Assembly: GCF_002564005.1 (NCBI RefSeq) | Contig: NZ_PDJG01000001.1 | Span: 124,001 to 188,000 of the forward strand | DNA: 64,000 nt | DNA from: Sanguibacter antarcticus | Lineage (GTDB): Bacteria; Actinomycetota; Actinomycetes; Actinomycetales; Cellulomonadaceae | Direction: 5' to 3' | In this document: positions 16,407 to 24,151 of the stretch, piece after piece | Position numbering within the stretch: the first letter of the stretch is position 1 | How the letters are laid out: each line of letters begins with the position of its first letter | Notes under the pieces: generated by a model | Told to the model about the DNA's origin: nothing | The model's input: only the letters and a program-made list of their open reading frames with translations | The model's database searches: none | Position numbers and translations under genes: made by a program

Positions 16407-16482
16407 GGGGCTATGGCGCAGCTGGTAGCGCGCTTCGTTCGCATCGAAGAGGTCAGGAGTTCGAATCTCCTTAGCTCCACCA
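16407..16482 (+). tRNA. tRNA-Ala (CGC anticodon)
   Basis: Acceptor GGGGCTA pairs with TAGCTCC (one G-U pair); discriminator A and CCA are encoded. The anticodon stem CTTCG/CGAAG closes loop TTCGCAT, giving anticodon CGC for codon GCG. The T loop is TTCGAAT. Confidence 0.97.
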
Positions 16483-16485
16483 CAC

Positions 16486-16526
16486 AAGGCGTCCCCGTGA
16501 GCAACAGTTCACGGGGACGCCTTTTT
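16486..16526 (+). terminator. Rho-independent terminator of tRNA-Ala
   Basis: A 13-bp perfect stem (16488-16500 with 16509-16521, GGCGTCCCCGTGA) around an 8-nt loop is followed by TTTTT. This is the clearest canonical terminator in the window. Confidence 0.95.
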
Positions 16527-16709
16527 CGTGTGGTGCTCCGCTGTTCGTGCCTCGTCTCCGGGTAGCCAGGCAACGACATCGCAGGTCTGCGCGCACACCG
16601 TTCCCCAGCGATAGGGGGGCTGTCCCCCTGTTGGTGGCCAGGGCCGGAATCTAGGGTGGTCGAAAGTCGCCGGACCCCCTGGCGATCCCCCGATGATGAG
16701 CGGACGGTT

Positions 16710-17804
16710 ATGACGGCAAGCAGCGCGGTGATGGAGCACGACGGCACGACGTCTCCTCGTGAACGCCAGGTCAGCGACTTCGCAGCACTGACGCGGACTG
16801 TCCAAGAGACCGGGCTCATGCGTCGGCGCTACGCCTACTACTGGGGACGCTTCGCGCTCCTCGTCGCACTGCTCGCGGCGTCGGTGGCAGCGATGGTCCT
16901 CATCGGCGACTCGTGGTGGCAGCTCGCCGTCGCCGCCGGTCTGGGCGTGCTGTTCACCCAGTTCGCGTTCCTCGGCCACGATGCGGCGCACCGCCAGATC
17001 TTCCGGTCTGGTCAGTGGAACGACTGGGCGAGCCTCGTCATCGCGAACCTCTTCGGTGGGATGAGCTACGGCTGGTGGCTCCACAAGCACTCGCGCCACC
17101 ACTCGAAGCCGAACGTCATCGGCACCGACCCGGACATGCTCAACGGCGTGCTCACGTGGGAGACCGAGTCGATCACGGAACCGAAGAAGGGCGTCTGGGC
17201 GTGGCTCGCAGCCCGTCAGGGCTACTGGTTCTTCCCGCTCCTCTGCCTCGAGGGGCTCAACCTCCACGCGAACGGCATCAAGACGATCTTCGGCCGCGGA
17301 CCGGTCAAGCGCCGTGCCATCGAGATCACGTTCGTCAGCATCCGGCTCGTCGGCTATGTCGCAGTGGTCTTCCTCCTCATGCCGGTCGGGATCGGCTTCG
17401 CCTTCCTCGCCGTGCAGCTCGGCCTCTTCGGGTTCTTCATGGGTGCGTCGTTCGCCCCGAACCACAAGGGCATGCCGATCGTCGGCCCCGACGTCAAGAT
17501 CGACTTCCTGCGCCGCCAGGTCCTCATGAGCCGCAACATCACCGGTGGCCGATGGGTCGACCTCTTCATGGGAAGCCTGAACTTCCAGGTGGAGCACCAC
17601 CTCTTCCCGAGCATGCCCAGCCCGGCGCTGCGGGCCGTCCGGCCCATGGTCCAGGAGTTCTGCGCAGAGCGCGGCATCAAGTACACCGAGACGACGCTCG
17701 TCGAGTCGTACGGCATCGTCGTGCGCTACCTCAACACGGTCGGCCTCGCGGCTCGCGACCCGTTCCAGTGCCCGCTCACCGCGCAGTTCCGCTCCGCACG
17801 CTGA
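16710..17804 (+). CDS. Membrane fatty acid desaturase
   Basis: 364 residues. Three histidine clusters of the membrane di-iron desaturases are visible: GHDAAH (His90 on), HKHSRHHSKPN (His125-His131) and QVEHHLFP (His296-His297). Hydrophobic pairs lie at about 38-82 and 210-245. It introduces a cis double bond into acyl chains at the membrane, using an electron donor encoded elsewhere, and so would tune membrane fluidity. The ATG at 16710 is used, although no clear ribosome site precedes it; an in-frame GTG lies 18 codons upstream. A TAGGGT -10-like box at 16652 would give a leader of about 45 nt. A 14-bp hairpin follows the gene. Confidence 0.93.
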   Translation: MTASSAVMEHDGTTSPRERQVSDFAALTRTVQETGLMRRRYAYYWGRFALLVALLAASVAAMVLIGDSWWQLAVAAGLGVLFTQFAFLGHDAAHRQIFRSGQWNDWASLVIANLFGGMSYGWWLHKHSRHHSKPNVIGTDPDMLNGVLTWETESITEPKKGVWAWLAARQGYWFFPLLCLEGLNLHANGIKTIFGRGPVKRRAIEITFVSIRLVGYVAVVFLLMPVGIGFAFLAVQLGLFGFFMGASFAPNHKGMPIVGPDVKIDFLRRQVLMSRNITGGRWVDLFMGSLNFQVEHHLFPSMPSPALRAVRPMVQEFCAERGIKYTETTLVESYGIVVRYLNTVGLAARDPFQCPLTAQFRSAR

Positions 17805-17825
17805 TAGACGAGCGCTGATAGACGA
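17799..17825. repeat. 13-bp tandem duplication across the desaturase stop codon
   Basis: CGCTGATAGACGA occurs at 17799-17811 and again at 17813-17825. The first copy contains the TGA stop codon. Confidence 0.85.
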
Positions 17826-17826
17826 A

Positions 17827-17859
17827 CAGGGCGGGGCGCCTCCACGGCGCCCCGCCCTG
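17827..17859. terminator. Terminator-like hairpin between desaturase and pmt
   Basis: A 14-bp stem (17827-17840 with 17846-17859) around TCCAC separates two convergent genes. There is no T-tract; it probably acts on both strands. Confidence 0.7.
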
Positions 17860-17879
17860 CTCGTCTGCCCTCGGGCGTG

Positions 17880-19550
17880 CTACACCCAGCTGCCGAGCCA
17901 CATGTGCGCCTGCCAGAACTCGTACGGCACCTGGATCCCCGTCCAGACGGGGTAGAAGAACGCGCTCACGCCGACGAAGACCGCAAGGAGCGCGCCGGTC
18001 GCCCACAGGCCCAGGCGCCGGCTGCGCGGCGCGTCGCCGAGCCGCTCCCAGCCGGTGACGACGAGGTACCCGATCGCGAGGTACATCCACGGGGCGAACG
18101 CGATCGAGTAGAACGTGAAGATGGTGCGCTCGGCGACGAAGAGCCACGGGACCCAGCCGGCCAGGATGCCCGAGAGCACCGCAGCGGCACGCCAGTCGCG
18201 GTAGCGCAGGAGCGCCCAGACGGCGAAGACCAGCGCGACGGTCGCGACCCACCAGATGAGCGGGTTGCCGATGGACGTCACAGCACGGGCGCACTCCGAC
18301 GCCGTGCAGCCGTTCTCGCCGAGCGCCGACTTCTCCCAGTAGAAGGACGTCGGCCGCAGCTGGAGGAGCCACCCCCACGGGTTCGACTCGTACGTGTGCG
18401 ACTTGACGAGCCCGGTGTGGAAACGCCACATGCTCTCGTGGTAGGCCCACAAGGACCGGAGCGCCTCGCCCCAGCCGGTGAGGACGTCTGGCATCCACGA
18501 CGGGTACGACCCGCGGTTGAGCGTCCACCACGTGCGGTCGTAGGAGGCGGAGTGCGCGAACCAGGACGACCACGACGCGAGGTAGGTCAGCACGGTCGTG
18601 GGGATGACCAGGGTGACAGCAGGGACCAGGTCCTTGAGGAGCGTCCCGACCAGCCACGAGCGCACGCCGACAGCACGTCGCGCGGCAGCGTCCCACGAGA
18701 CGGACATGATGCCGAAGACGGCGACGAAGTACAGCCCTGACCACTTCGTCCCGCAGGCGAGCCCGAGAGCGACGGCCGCAGCGAGGCGCCACCAGCGCCA
18801 CCCGACGGTCGGCCCGTACCGTCCGAGGCCTGCGCCAGAGTCGATCGCGGCTGCGGCACGCTCGGCCAGCCGCCGTCGTGCCCAGGAACGGTCCGCCACG
18901 ATGCAGGCGAAGGCGACGAGCACCCAGAACATGACGAAGCTGTCGAGCAAGCCTGTCCGTGCATGGACGATCGCCGCACCGTCGATCGCGAAGAGCCCAC
19001 CGACGATCACGCCGATCGCTGTGGAACCGAAGATCCGTCGCGCGGTCCGAGCCAGGAGGAAGACCGCGACGATGCCGACCACCGCGGACGCGAGGCGCCA
19101 CCCCCACGCGTTCTCCGGCCCGGCCAGCCGCATCCCGAGGGCGATCATCCACTTGCCGACAGGCGGGTGGACCACATAGTCGCCCGCGGTGAGGTGCCCC
19201 GACTGGTCGCCGTTCTCGAACGCGAAGTCCGACCCCTCCGGCCAGTCGGCCTCGTAGCCGAGCGTGAGCAGGGAGTAAGCGCCCTTGACGTAGTACGTCT
19301 CGTCGAAGACGAGCGTGCTCGGGAACCCGAGGTTGACGAGGCGCAGGATCGCAGCGAGCAGCGCGACGAGGCCCGGCCCTGCCCAGGACCAGAACCGGTC
19401 GCGGGAGGTCGAACCCAGCGCGAGGGCGCGAGGAGTGAAGAGAGCACCGAGGAGCCGCTCGTGCGTCGAGACGACGGGTGGGTCGTCGCTGTCGCCCGAG
19501 TCCGCAGTGACGTCGGTGGGTGTCGCATTCGTCGCACTCACGTCGGCCAT
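17880..19550 (-). CDS. pmt: Dolichyl-phosphate-mannose-protein mannosyltransferase (PMT)
   Basis: 556 residues, a polytopic GT39-family enzyme. The first loop carries LVFDETYYVKGAYSLLTLGYE, where the Asp-Glu pair is the catalytic acidic motif of PMTs; VVHPPVGKWMIALGMRLAG follows. About ten to eleven hydrophobic segments are visible, and the conserved C-terminal four-TM module ends the protein (about 430-556). It transfers mannose from polyprenyl-phosphate-mannose to Ser/Thr of proteins as they leave through Sec. The ATG at 19550 is chosen because the region before it overlaps rsmI on the other strand. It is divergent from rsmI with 27 bp between, the same pairing as Rv1002c/Rv1003. Confidence 0.95.
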   Translation of the reverse strand: MADVSATNATPTDVTADSGDSDDPPVVSTHERLLGALFTPRALALGSTSRDRFWSWAGPGLVALLAAILRLVNLGFPSTLVFDETYYVKGAYSLLTLGYEADWPEGSDFAFENGDQSGHLTAGDYVVHPPVGKWMIALGMRLAGPENAWGWRLASAVVGIVAVFLLARTARRIFGSTAIGVIVGGLFAIDGAAIVHARTGLLDSFVMFWVLVAFACIVADRSWARRRLAERAAAAIDSGAGLGRYGPTVGWRWWRLAAAVALGLACGTKWSGLYFVAVFGIMSVSWDAAARRAVGVRSWLVGTLLKDLVPAVTLVIPTTVLTYLASWSSWFAHSASYDRTWWTLNRGSYPSWMPDVLTGWGEALRSLWAYHESMWRFHTGLVKSHTYESNPWGWLLQLRPTSFYWEKSALGENGCTASECARAVTSIGNPLIWWVATVALVFAVWALLRYRDWRAAAVLSGILAGWVPWLFVAERTIFTFYSIAFAPWMYLAIGYLVVTGWERLGDAPRSRRLGLWATGALLAVFVGVSAFFYPVWTGIQVPYEFWQAHMWLGSWV

Positions 19551-19577
19551 CGTAAGCGACGTGGCAGGGTAGACCCT

Positions 19578-20432
19578 ATGACCGGCCGACTGATCCTTGC
19601 TGCAACACCTATCGGGGACGTCGAGGACGCCTCGCCGCGTCTGCGCCGTCTGCTCGTCGAGGCGGATGTCGTCGCCGCAGAAGACACCCGACGCCTGCAC
19701 GCCCTCGTCGGTCGGCTCGAGCTCCGGATGGGCGGCCGCGTGGTCAGCTATCACGAGCACAACGAGTCGGCCCGGGCGGGTGAGCTGCTCGACGTCGTGG
19801 AGCAGGGCGGGACGGTCCTCATCGTCACCGACGCCGGCATGCCGAGCGTGTCCGACCCCGGCTACCGCGTCGTCGCAGCCGCGATCGAGCGCGGACTCAC
19901 CGTCACGTCGGCGCCCGGCCCCAGTGCCGTGCTCACGGCGCTCGCCGTCTCAGGGCTCCCGACGGACCGGTTCTGCTTCGAGGGATTCCCGCCACGCAAG
20001 GCGGGGGAGCGGGCGCGCGCGTTCGAGTCGCTCGCGGACGAACGGCGCACGATGGTGTTCTTCGAGTCTCCGCACCGCATCGATCAGACGCTCGCCGCGA
20101 TGGCGGAGGCGTTCGGCAGCGACCGGCCCGCCGCTGTCTGCCGTGAGCTGACCAAGACCTACGAGGAAGTCCTGCGGGGCGGCCTCGCCGAGCTGGCCGA
20201 GCGCGCCTCGGGGGAGCAGCTCCGTGGAGAGATCTCGATCGTCGTCGCCGGGGCTCCGGCGCGCGAGTCGCTGTCCACGGGTGACGCTGTTGCTGAGGTC
20301 CTCGCACGGGTCGACGGCGGGGAACGCCTCAAGGAGGCTGTCGCTGACGTCGCCGGGATCGCGGGGATCCACAAGCGTGAGCTCTATGCGGCGGCGCTTG
20401 CTGCGAAGCCGGGGCGGGTCCGCCAGCCCTGA
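19578..20432 (+). CDS. rsmI: 16S rRNA (cytidine1402-2'-O)-methyltransferase
   Basis: 284 residues. Marks of the RsmI branch of the tetrapyrrole-methylase fold: LILAATPIGDVEDASPR at the N-terminus, AEDTRRLHAL, VLIVTDAGMPSVSDPGYRVV, SAPGPSAVLTALAVSGLP, FEGFPPRK, and ESPHRIDQTLAAMAEAFG. It 2'-O-methylates C1402 in the ribosomal decoding site using SAM. The C-terminal about 45 residues (GGERLKEAVADVAGIAGIHKREL) form the usual small helical domain. Its promoter must lie within the 27-bp gap to pmt or inside that gene. The twin operators of the next gene begin 16 bp past its stop codon. Confidence 0.96.
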   Translation: MTGRLILAATPIGDVEDASPRLRRLLVEADVVAAEDTRRLHALVGRLELRMGGRVVSYHEHNESARAGELLDVVEQGGTVLIVTDAGMPSVSDPGYRVVAAAIERGLTVTSAPGPSAVLTALAVSGLPTDRFCFEGFPPRKAGERARAFESLADERRTMVFFESPHRIDQTLAAMAEAFGSDRPAAVCRELTKTYEEVLRGGLAELAERASGEQLRGEISIVVAGAPARESLSTGDAVAEVLARVDGGERLKEAVADVAGIAGIHKRELYAAALAAKPGRVRQP

Positions 20433-20447
20433 GGTGCGAGACCCGTG

Positions 20448-20460
20448 TCGAATCGATTCG
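20448..20460. promoter_or_regulatory. Palindromic operator 1 upstream of the ABC exporter
   Basis: TCGAATCGATTCG, whose last 12 bases form a perfect palindrome centred on CG, the style of LacI-family operators. Its centre is 24 bp from that of a second, near-identical site at 20471-20486. Confidence 0.7.
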
Positions 20461-20470
20461 GGCTACCACT

Positions 20471-20486
20471 GTCGAATTGATTCGAC
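20471..20486. promoter_or_regulatory. Palindromic operator 2 upstream of the ABC exporter
   Basis: GTCGAATTGATTCGAC has perfect 7-bp arms around TG. It ends 10 bp before the ATG at 20497, so a bound repressor would block the promoter or the start region. Confidence 0.72.
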
Positions 20487-20496
20487 CGGGGTGACA

Positions 20497-22260
20497 ATGA
20501 TCACCATGACCCGCACACCCTTGGATCTCGAGGACTGGTACGACCCCACCCATCCGGTCCGGACCACGCTGCGGCTGTTCTCCGAGCAGCGCTGGCGCAT
20601 GACCGGGGCGGCCTTCACCTACGCCGTCAAGCACTCCCCGGTCTGGGTGATGCCCGTGCTCACCGCCCAGGTCATCGACATCGTCGTCGACGAGCGCCCC
20701 CTCTCCGAGCTCTGGTTCATCGCGGCGTTCATGGCCGTGCTCATCCTGCAGAACCTTCCGCTGACCTCTCTGTACGCGCACCTCCTCAGTCACTCGGTCC
20801 GCACCGTCGAGACCAACCTGCGCATGTCCCTCGCCCGGCGCCTGCAGGAGCTCTCCATCGGCTACCACCGACGGATGAGCGCAGGAGTCCTCCAGGCAAA
20901 GATCGTCCGAGACGTCGAGAACGTCGTCGAGTCCTCCCGGCAGACCTTCGACTCCGCGCTGGGCGCGATCACCACGCTCGTCGGTGCGCTCGTCATCACA
21001 GCGTTCCGCACGCCAGAGTTCCTGCCGGTGTTCCTCCTCGCCGTGCCCGCGTCGGCAGGCCTCATCGTCGTCATGCGCAAGCGCATGACGAGCCGCAACG
21101 CAGCCTTCCGCGTGCAGATCGAGGCCATGTCCGCTCGCGTGAGCGAGATGACCCACCTCATCCCCATCACCCGGGCGCACGCGCTCGAGAGCCGCGAGCT
21201 CGACCGGCTCGACACCACCCTCGTCGGGGTCCGTGAAGCGGGGATCCGGCTCGACGTCCTCAACGGCCGCTTCGGTGCGCTCGCGTGGGTCACCTTCCAG
21301 CTGCTGTCCGCCGCGTGCCTCGTCGGGGCAGCCTGGGCTGCCTACACCGGGCGGTTCGACCTCACGCCCGGGGACGTCGTCATGCTCTCCAGCTACTTCG
21401 TGCAGCTCACCGGCTCGGTCACGGTGCTCATGACGCTGGCGCCGATCGTCACCAAGGGGCTCGAGTCGATCCGTTCGATGGGCGACGTGCTCGCCGAGCA
21501 GGACCTCGAGCGCAACGCGGGCAAGAGCCAGGTGAGCGACGTCCGGGGCGACGTGCGCTTCGAGAACGTGGGATTCCGGTACGACGACGGCGCGGCACCC
21601 GCGATCGGCGCGCTGACGCTCGACGTCCGTGCGGGGGAGACCGTCGCCCTCGTCGGGCCGTCAGGGTCGGGGAAGTCGACGGTGCTCAACCTCATCATCG
21701 GCTTCTTGCGGCCCACGAGCGGGCGGATCGTGCTGGACGGCGTCGACATGGCCGAGCTCGACCTGCGGTCGTACCGAAAGCACATCGCGGTGGTCCCTCA
21801 GGAGTCGCTCCTCTTCGAGGGGTCGGTGCGGGACAACGTCACGTACGGCGACAACGAGCTGCCTGACGAGGTGGTCGTCGCTGCGGTCCGGGACGCCAAC
21901 GCGTGGGACTTCGTCGAGGAGATGGGCGGTCTGGACGCCGTCATCGGCGAGCGCGGCTCACGCCTGTCCGGCGGCCAGCGTCAACGCATCGCGATCGCTC
22001 GCGCGCTCGTCCGCAACCCTCGGGTCCTCGTGCTCGACGAGGCCACCTCTGCGCTCGACACGACGTCGGAGCGGCTCGTCCAGGAGGCGCTCGAACGACT
22101 CATGGCGGGGCGGACGACGTTCGTCGTCGCGCACCGGCTCTCCACGGTCCGCGGGGCGGACCGGATCGCGGTCATGCACGACGGGCACGTGGTCGAGGTG
22201 GGCTCGCACGCGGAGCTGGTCGCTGCGGGAGGTGCGTACGCGCAGCTGCAGACGCTGTGA
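20497..22260 (+). CDS. ABC exporter half-transporter (fused membrane and ATPase domains)
   Basis: 587 residues. Six hydrophobic segments lie at about 40-300 with the type IV exporter coupling pattern, followed by an ATPase domain from about 345: Walker A GPSGSGKST, Q-loop VPQESLLFEGSVRDNV, signature LSGGQRQR, Walker B VLVLDEATSALD, H-loop VVAHRLSTV. All catalytic motifs are intact, so it should act as a homodimer or with a partner encoded elsewhere. The substrate is not evident; relatives carry lipids, peptides or drugs. ATG at 20497; another ATG three codons later is possible. Two palindromic operators immediately upstream indicate repression by a dedicated regulator not encoded in the window. 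Confidence 0.93.
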   Translation: MITMTRTPLDLEDWYDPTHPVRTTLRLFSEQRWRMTGAAFTYAVKHSPVWVMPVLTAQVIDIVVDERPLSELWFIAAFMAVLILQNLPLTSLYAHLLSHSVRTVETNLRMSLARRLQELSIGYHRRMSAGVLQAKIVRDVENVVESSRQTFDSALGAITTLVGALVITAFRTPEFLPVFLLAVPASAGLIVVMRKRMTSRNAAFRVQIEAMSARVSEMTHLIPITRAHALESRELDRLDTTLVGVREAGIRLDVLNGRFGALAWVTFQLLSAACLVGAAWAAYTGRFDLTPGDVVMLSSYFVQLTGSVTVLMTLAPIVTKGLESIRSMGDVLAEQDLERNAGKSQVSDVRGDVRFENVGFRYDDGAAPAIGALTLDVRAGETVALVGPSGSGKSTVLNLIIGFLRPTSGRIVLDGVDMAELDLRSYRKHIAVVPQESLLFEGSVRDNVTYGDNELPDEVVVAAVRDANAWDFVEEMGGLDAVIGERGSRLSGGQRQRIAIARALVRNPRVLVLDEATSALDTTSERLVQEALERLMAGRTTFVVAHRLSTVRGADRIAVMHDGHVVEVGSHAELVAAGGAYAQLQTL

Positions 22261-22276
22261 GGCGCGGTCGGTCGCT

Positions 22277-22897
22277 CTACTGCGCGTGGCTGTCTGCGAG
22301 GTGGACACCGGCAGCCGTCAGCTCTGAGCGCGCGGCCGCGCCGAGCGCGACGGTGACCGGGACGGTGAGGTCTGTGAGCACCCGCGTCGCGAGCCCGAGC
22401 GCGTGGGCGTCGAGGGCGGTGGCCTTGACGCAGTGCGACTCCGCGATGCCGACGACGTCGACCCGGGTGATCTCGGAGTCGAGGAGGATGTCCGCGAGCA
22501 TCCGGTCTGTGCTGTCGCGGCCCTCGAACCCGGAGTAGGCGGCCTGGTACTCGCCCTTCTTGACGCTCGCGTCAGGGGCGATCGAGGCGAGCGCGGGGTG
22601 GAGCTCGGCCTCGGCGGTGCCGGCGATCCCGTGCGGCGGCCACGTGTCGACGAAGTCGGGGGTGTCGCTGAAGTGTGCACCAGGGTCGATGTGCCAGTCC
22701 TGCGTGGTGACGACGAGGTCGTAGTCGTCGCGGTGCTCGGCGACGTAGCCGGCGATCGCGTGCGCGACGTCGTGGCCGCCGTCCACCGCGAGCGCCCCGC
22801 CCTCGCAGAACGTCGGTTGGACGTCGACGACGAGCAGCGCTCGGTGCGTGCGCTCCCGGGCGCTGCTGGCGTGGCTGAGGTCACCTGAGCTCGTCAT
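22277..22897 (-). CDS. pncA: Nicotinamidase / isochorismatase-family hydrolase
   Basis: 206 residues. The catalytic triad of nicotinamidases is visible: Asp25 in LLVVDVQPTF, Lys113 or Lys114 in SVKKGEYQ, and Cys156 in AESHCVKAT; the metal site is QDWH (Asp67, His69) plus a downstream His. It would convert nicotinamide to nicotinate for NAD recycling. Compared with E. coli PncA the chain has a short N-terminal extension. ATG start at 22897 with a TAGATT -10 box 6 nt upstream, divergent from the aminotransferase gene with 60 bp between the starts. Confidence 0.92.
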   Translation of the reverse strand: MTSSGDLSHASSARERTHRALLVVDVQPTFCEGGALAVDGGHDVAHAIAGYVAEHRDDYDLVVTTQDWHIDPGAHFSDTPDFVDTWPPHGIAGTAEAELHPALASIAPDASVKKGEYQAAYSGFEGRDSTDRMLADILLDSEITRVDVVGIAESHCVKATALDAHALGLATRVLTDLTVPVTVALGAAARSELTAAGVHLADSHAQ

Positions 22898-22903
22898 CGT
22901 GCC

Positions 22904-22909
22904 AATCTA
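22904..22909 (-). promoter_or_regulatory. Putative -10 box of pncA, leaderless arrangement
   Basis: Minus-strand TAGATT is followed by six bases and the pncA ATG. Confidence 0.5.
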
Positions 22910-22945
22910 GCCGGACGCACCGGTCGCCGCACCCAGCACCGGCGA

Positions 22946-22951
22946 TAGGCT
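22946..22951 (+). promoter_or_regulatory. Putative -10 box of the aminotransferase gene, leaderless arrangement
   Basis: TAGGCT ends 6 nt before the ATG at 22958. Together with the pncA box it makes a compact divergent promoter pair inside 60 bp. Confidence 0.5.
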
Positions 22952-22957
22952 GGCAGC

Positions 22958-24151
22958 ATGCCCCGTGAGATCGAGTTCCGCCGCATCCCAGGCCTGCCGC
23001 CGTACGTCTTCACGATCATCGACTCGCTCAAGCTGGCGGCGCGCCGCGACGGTCGAGACATCGTCGACCTGGGCTTCGGCAACCCGGACCTGCCCAGCCC
23101 GCAGATCGCTGTCGACAAGCTGGCCGAGGCTGCGCAGAACCAGCGCAACCACCGCTACTCGTCCTCGCGCGGCATCCCCAAGCTCCGTGAGGCTGTCGCG
23201 GCGCTCTACCAGCGGCGCTTCGGTGTGACGCTCGACCCCGAGACGCAGATCATCTCGACGATCGGGGCCAAGGAGGGGTTCAGCCACCTCATGTGGGTGC
23301 TCCTGCAGCCGGGGGACTCGGCGATCGTGCCGACGCCGAGCTATCCCATCCACATCTGGGGCCCGTACTTCGCGGGGGCCGATGCCCGTCAGGTGCCGAT
23401 CGGCGACGGGACGGACGCGTCGGGCTTCATCGACCGGGTCATGGCGGCGTGGGAGCTCGGCTGGCCGAAGCCCCGGGTGGTGGTGCTGAGCTTCCCGCAC
23501 AACCCGACGACGACGGTGGCGACCCTCGAGGACCTGCAGCGCCTCGTCGACTGGGCACAGGACAAAGACGTGGTGCTCGTCCACGACCTCGCGTACGCGG
23601 ACATGACGTTCGACGGCTTCACCCCGCCGTCGATCATGCAGTGCACCGGCGCGACAGAGGTCGCCGTCGAGCTGTACTCGATGACGAAGTCGTACTCGAT
23701 GGCCGGGTGGCGTGTGGCGTTCCTCGTGGGGCGCGCGGACGTGGTCGGGGCGCTCGGCAAGCTCAAGAGCTACCTCGACTACGGGACGTTCCAGCCCATC
23801 CAGATCGCTGCGACCGTCACGCTCAACGAGGCGGTCGACGTCCCCCGCGAGGTGTCGGACGTCTACGAGTCCCGGCGCAACACGCTCGTGGACGGGCTCA
23901 ACCGGATCGGGTGGGAGACGGCGAAGCCTGGGGGCACCATGTTCGTGTGGGCGCGCATCCCCGAGGCGTACCGCGAGATGGGTTCCATCGAGTTCGCGAA
24001 GCACGTCATCGAGGAGTGCGACGTGGCGGTCTCGCCCGGTGTCGGTTTCGGGGCCGGAGGGGACGAGTTCGTCCGGTTCGCGCTCATCGAGAACGAGCAC
24101 CGCATCGGGCAGGCCGTGCGCGGCCTGAAGAAGGGACTGACGAGGCTGTGA
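22958..24151 (+). CDS. alaC: Class I aminotransferase, AlaC-like
   Basis: 397 residues, usual for fold-type I PLP aminotransferases. The PLP lysine is Lys244 in SMTKSYSMAGWRVAF; other marks are LGFGNPDLPSP, HRYSSSRGIPKLREAVA, GAKEGFSHLMW, YPIHIWG and FPHNPTTTVA. The pattern matches AlaC-type glutamate-pyruvate aminotransferases more than AspC. It would interconvert pyruvate and alanine. The start at 22958 is supported by the -10 box. The stop codon overlaps the GTG start of the following lipoprotein gene. Confidence 0.9.
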   Translation: MPREIEFRRIPGLPPYVFTIIDSLKLAARRDGRDIVDLGFGNPDLPSPQIAVDKLAEAAQNQRNHRYSSSRGIPKLREAVAALYQRRFGVTLDPETQIISTIGAKEGFSHLMWVLLQPGDSAIVPTPSYPIHIWGPYFAGADARQVPIGDGTDASGFIDRVMAAWELGWPKPRVVVLSFPHNPTTTVATLEDLQRLVDWAQDKDVVLVHDLAYADMTFDGFTPPSIMQCTGATEVAVELYSMTKSYSMAGWRVAFLVGRADVVGALGKLKSYLDYGTFQPIQIAATVTLNEAVDVPREVSDVYESRRNTLVDGLNRIGWETAKPGGTMFVWARIPEAYREMGSIEFAKHVIEECDVAVSPGVGFGAGGDEFVRFALIENEHRIGQAVRGLKKGLTRL

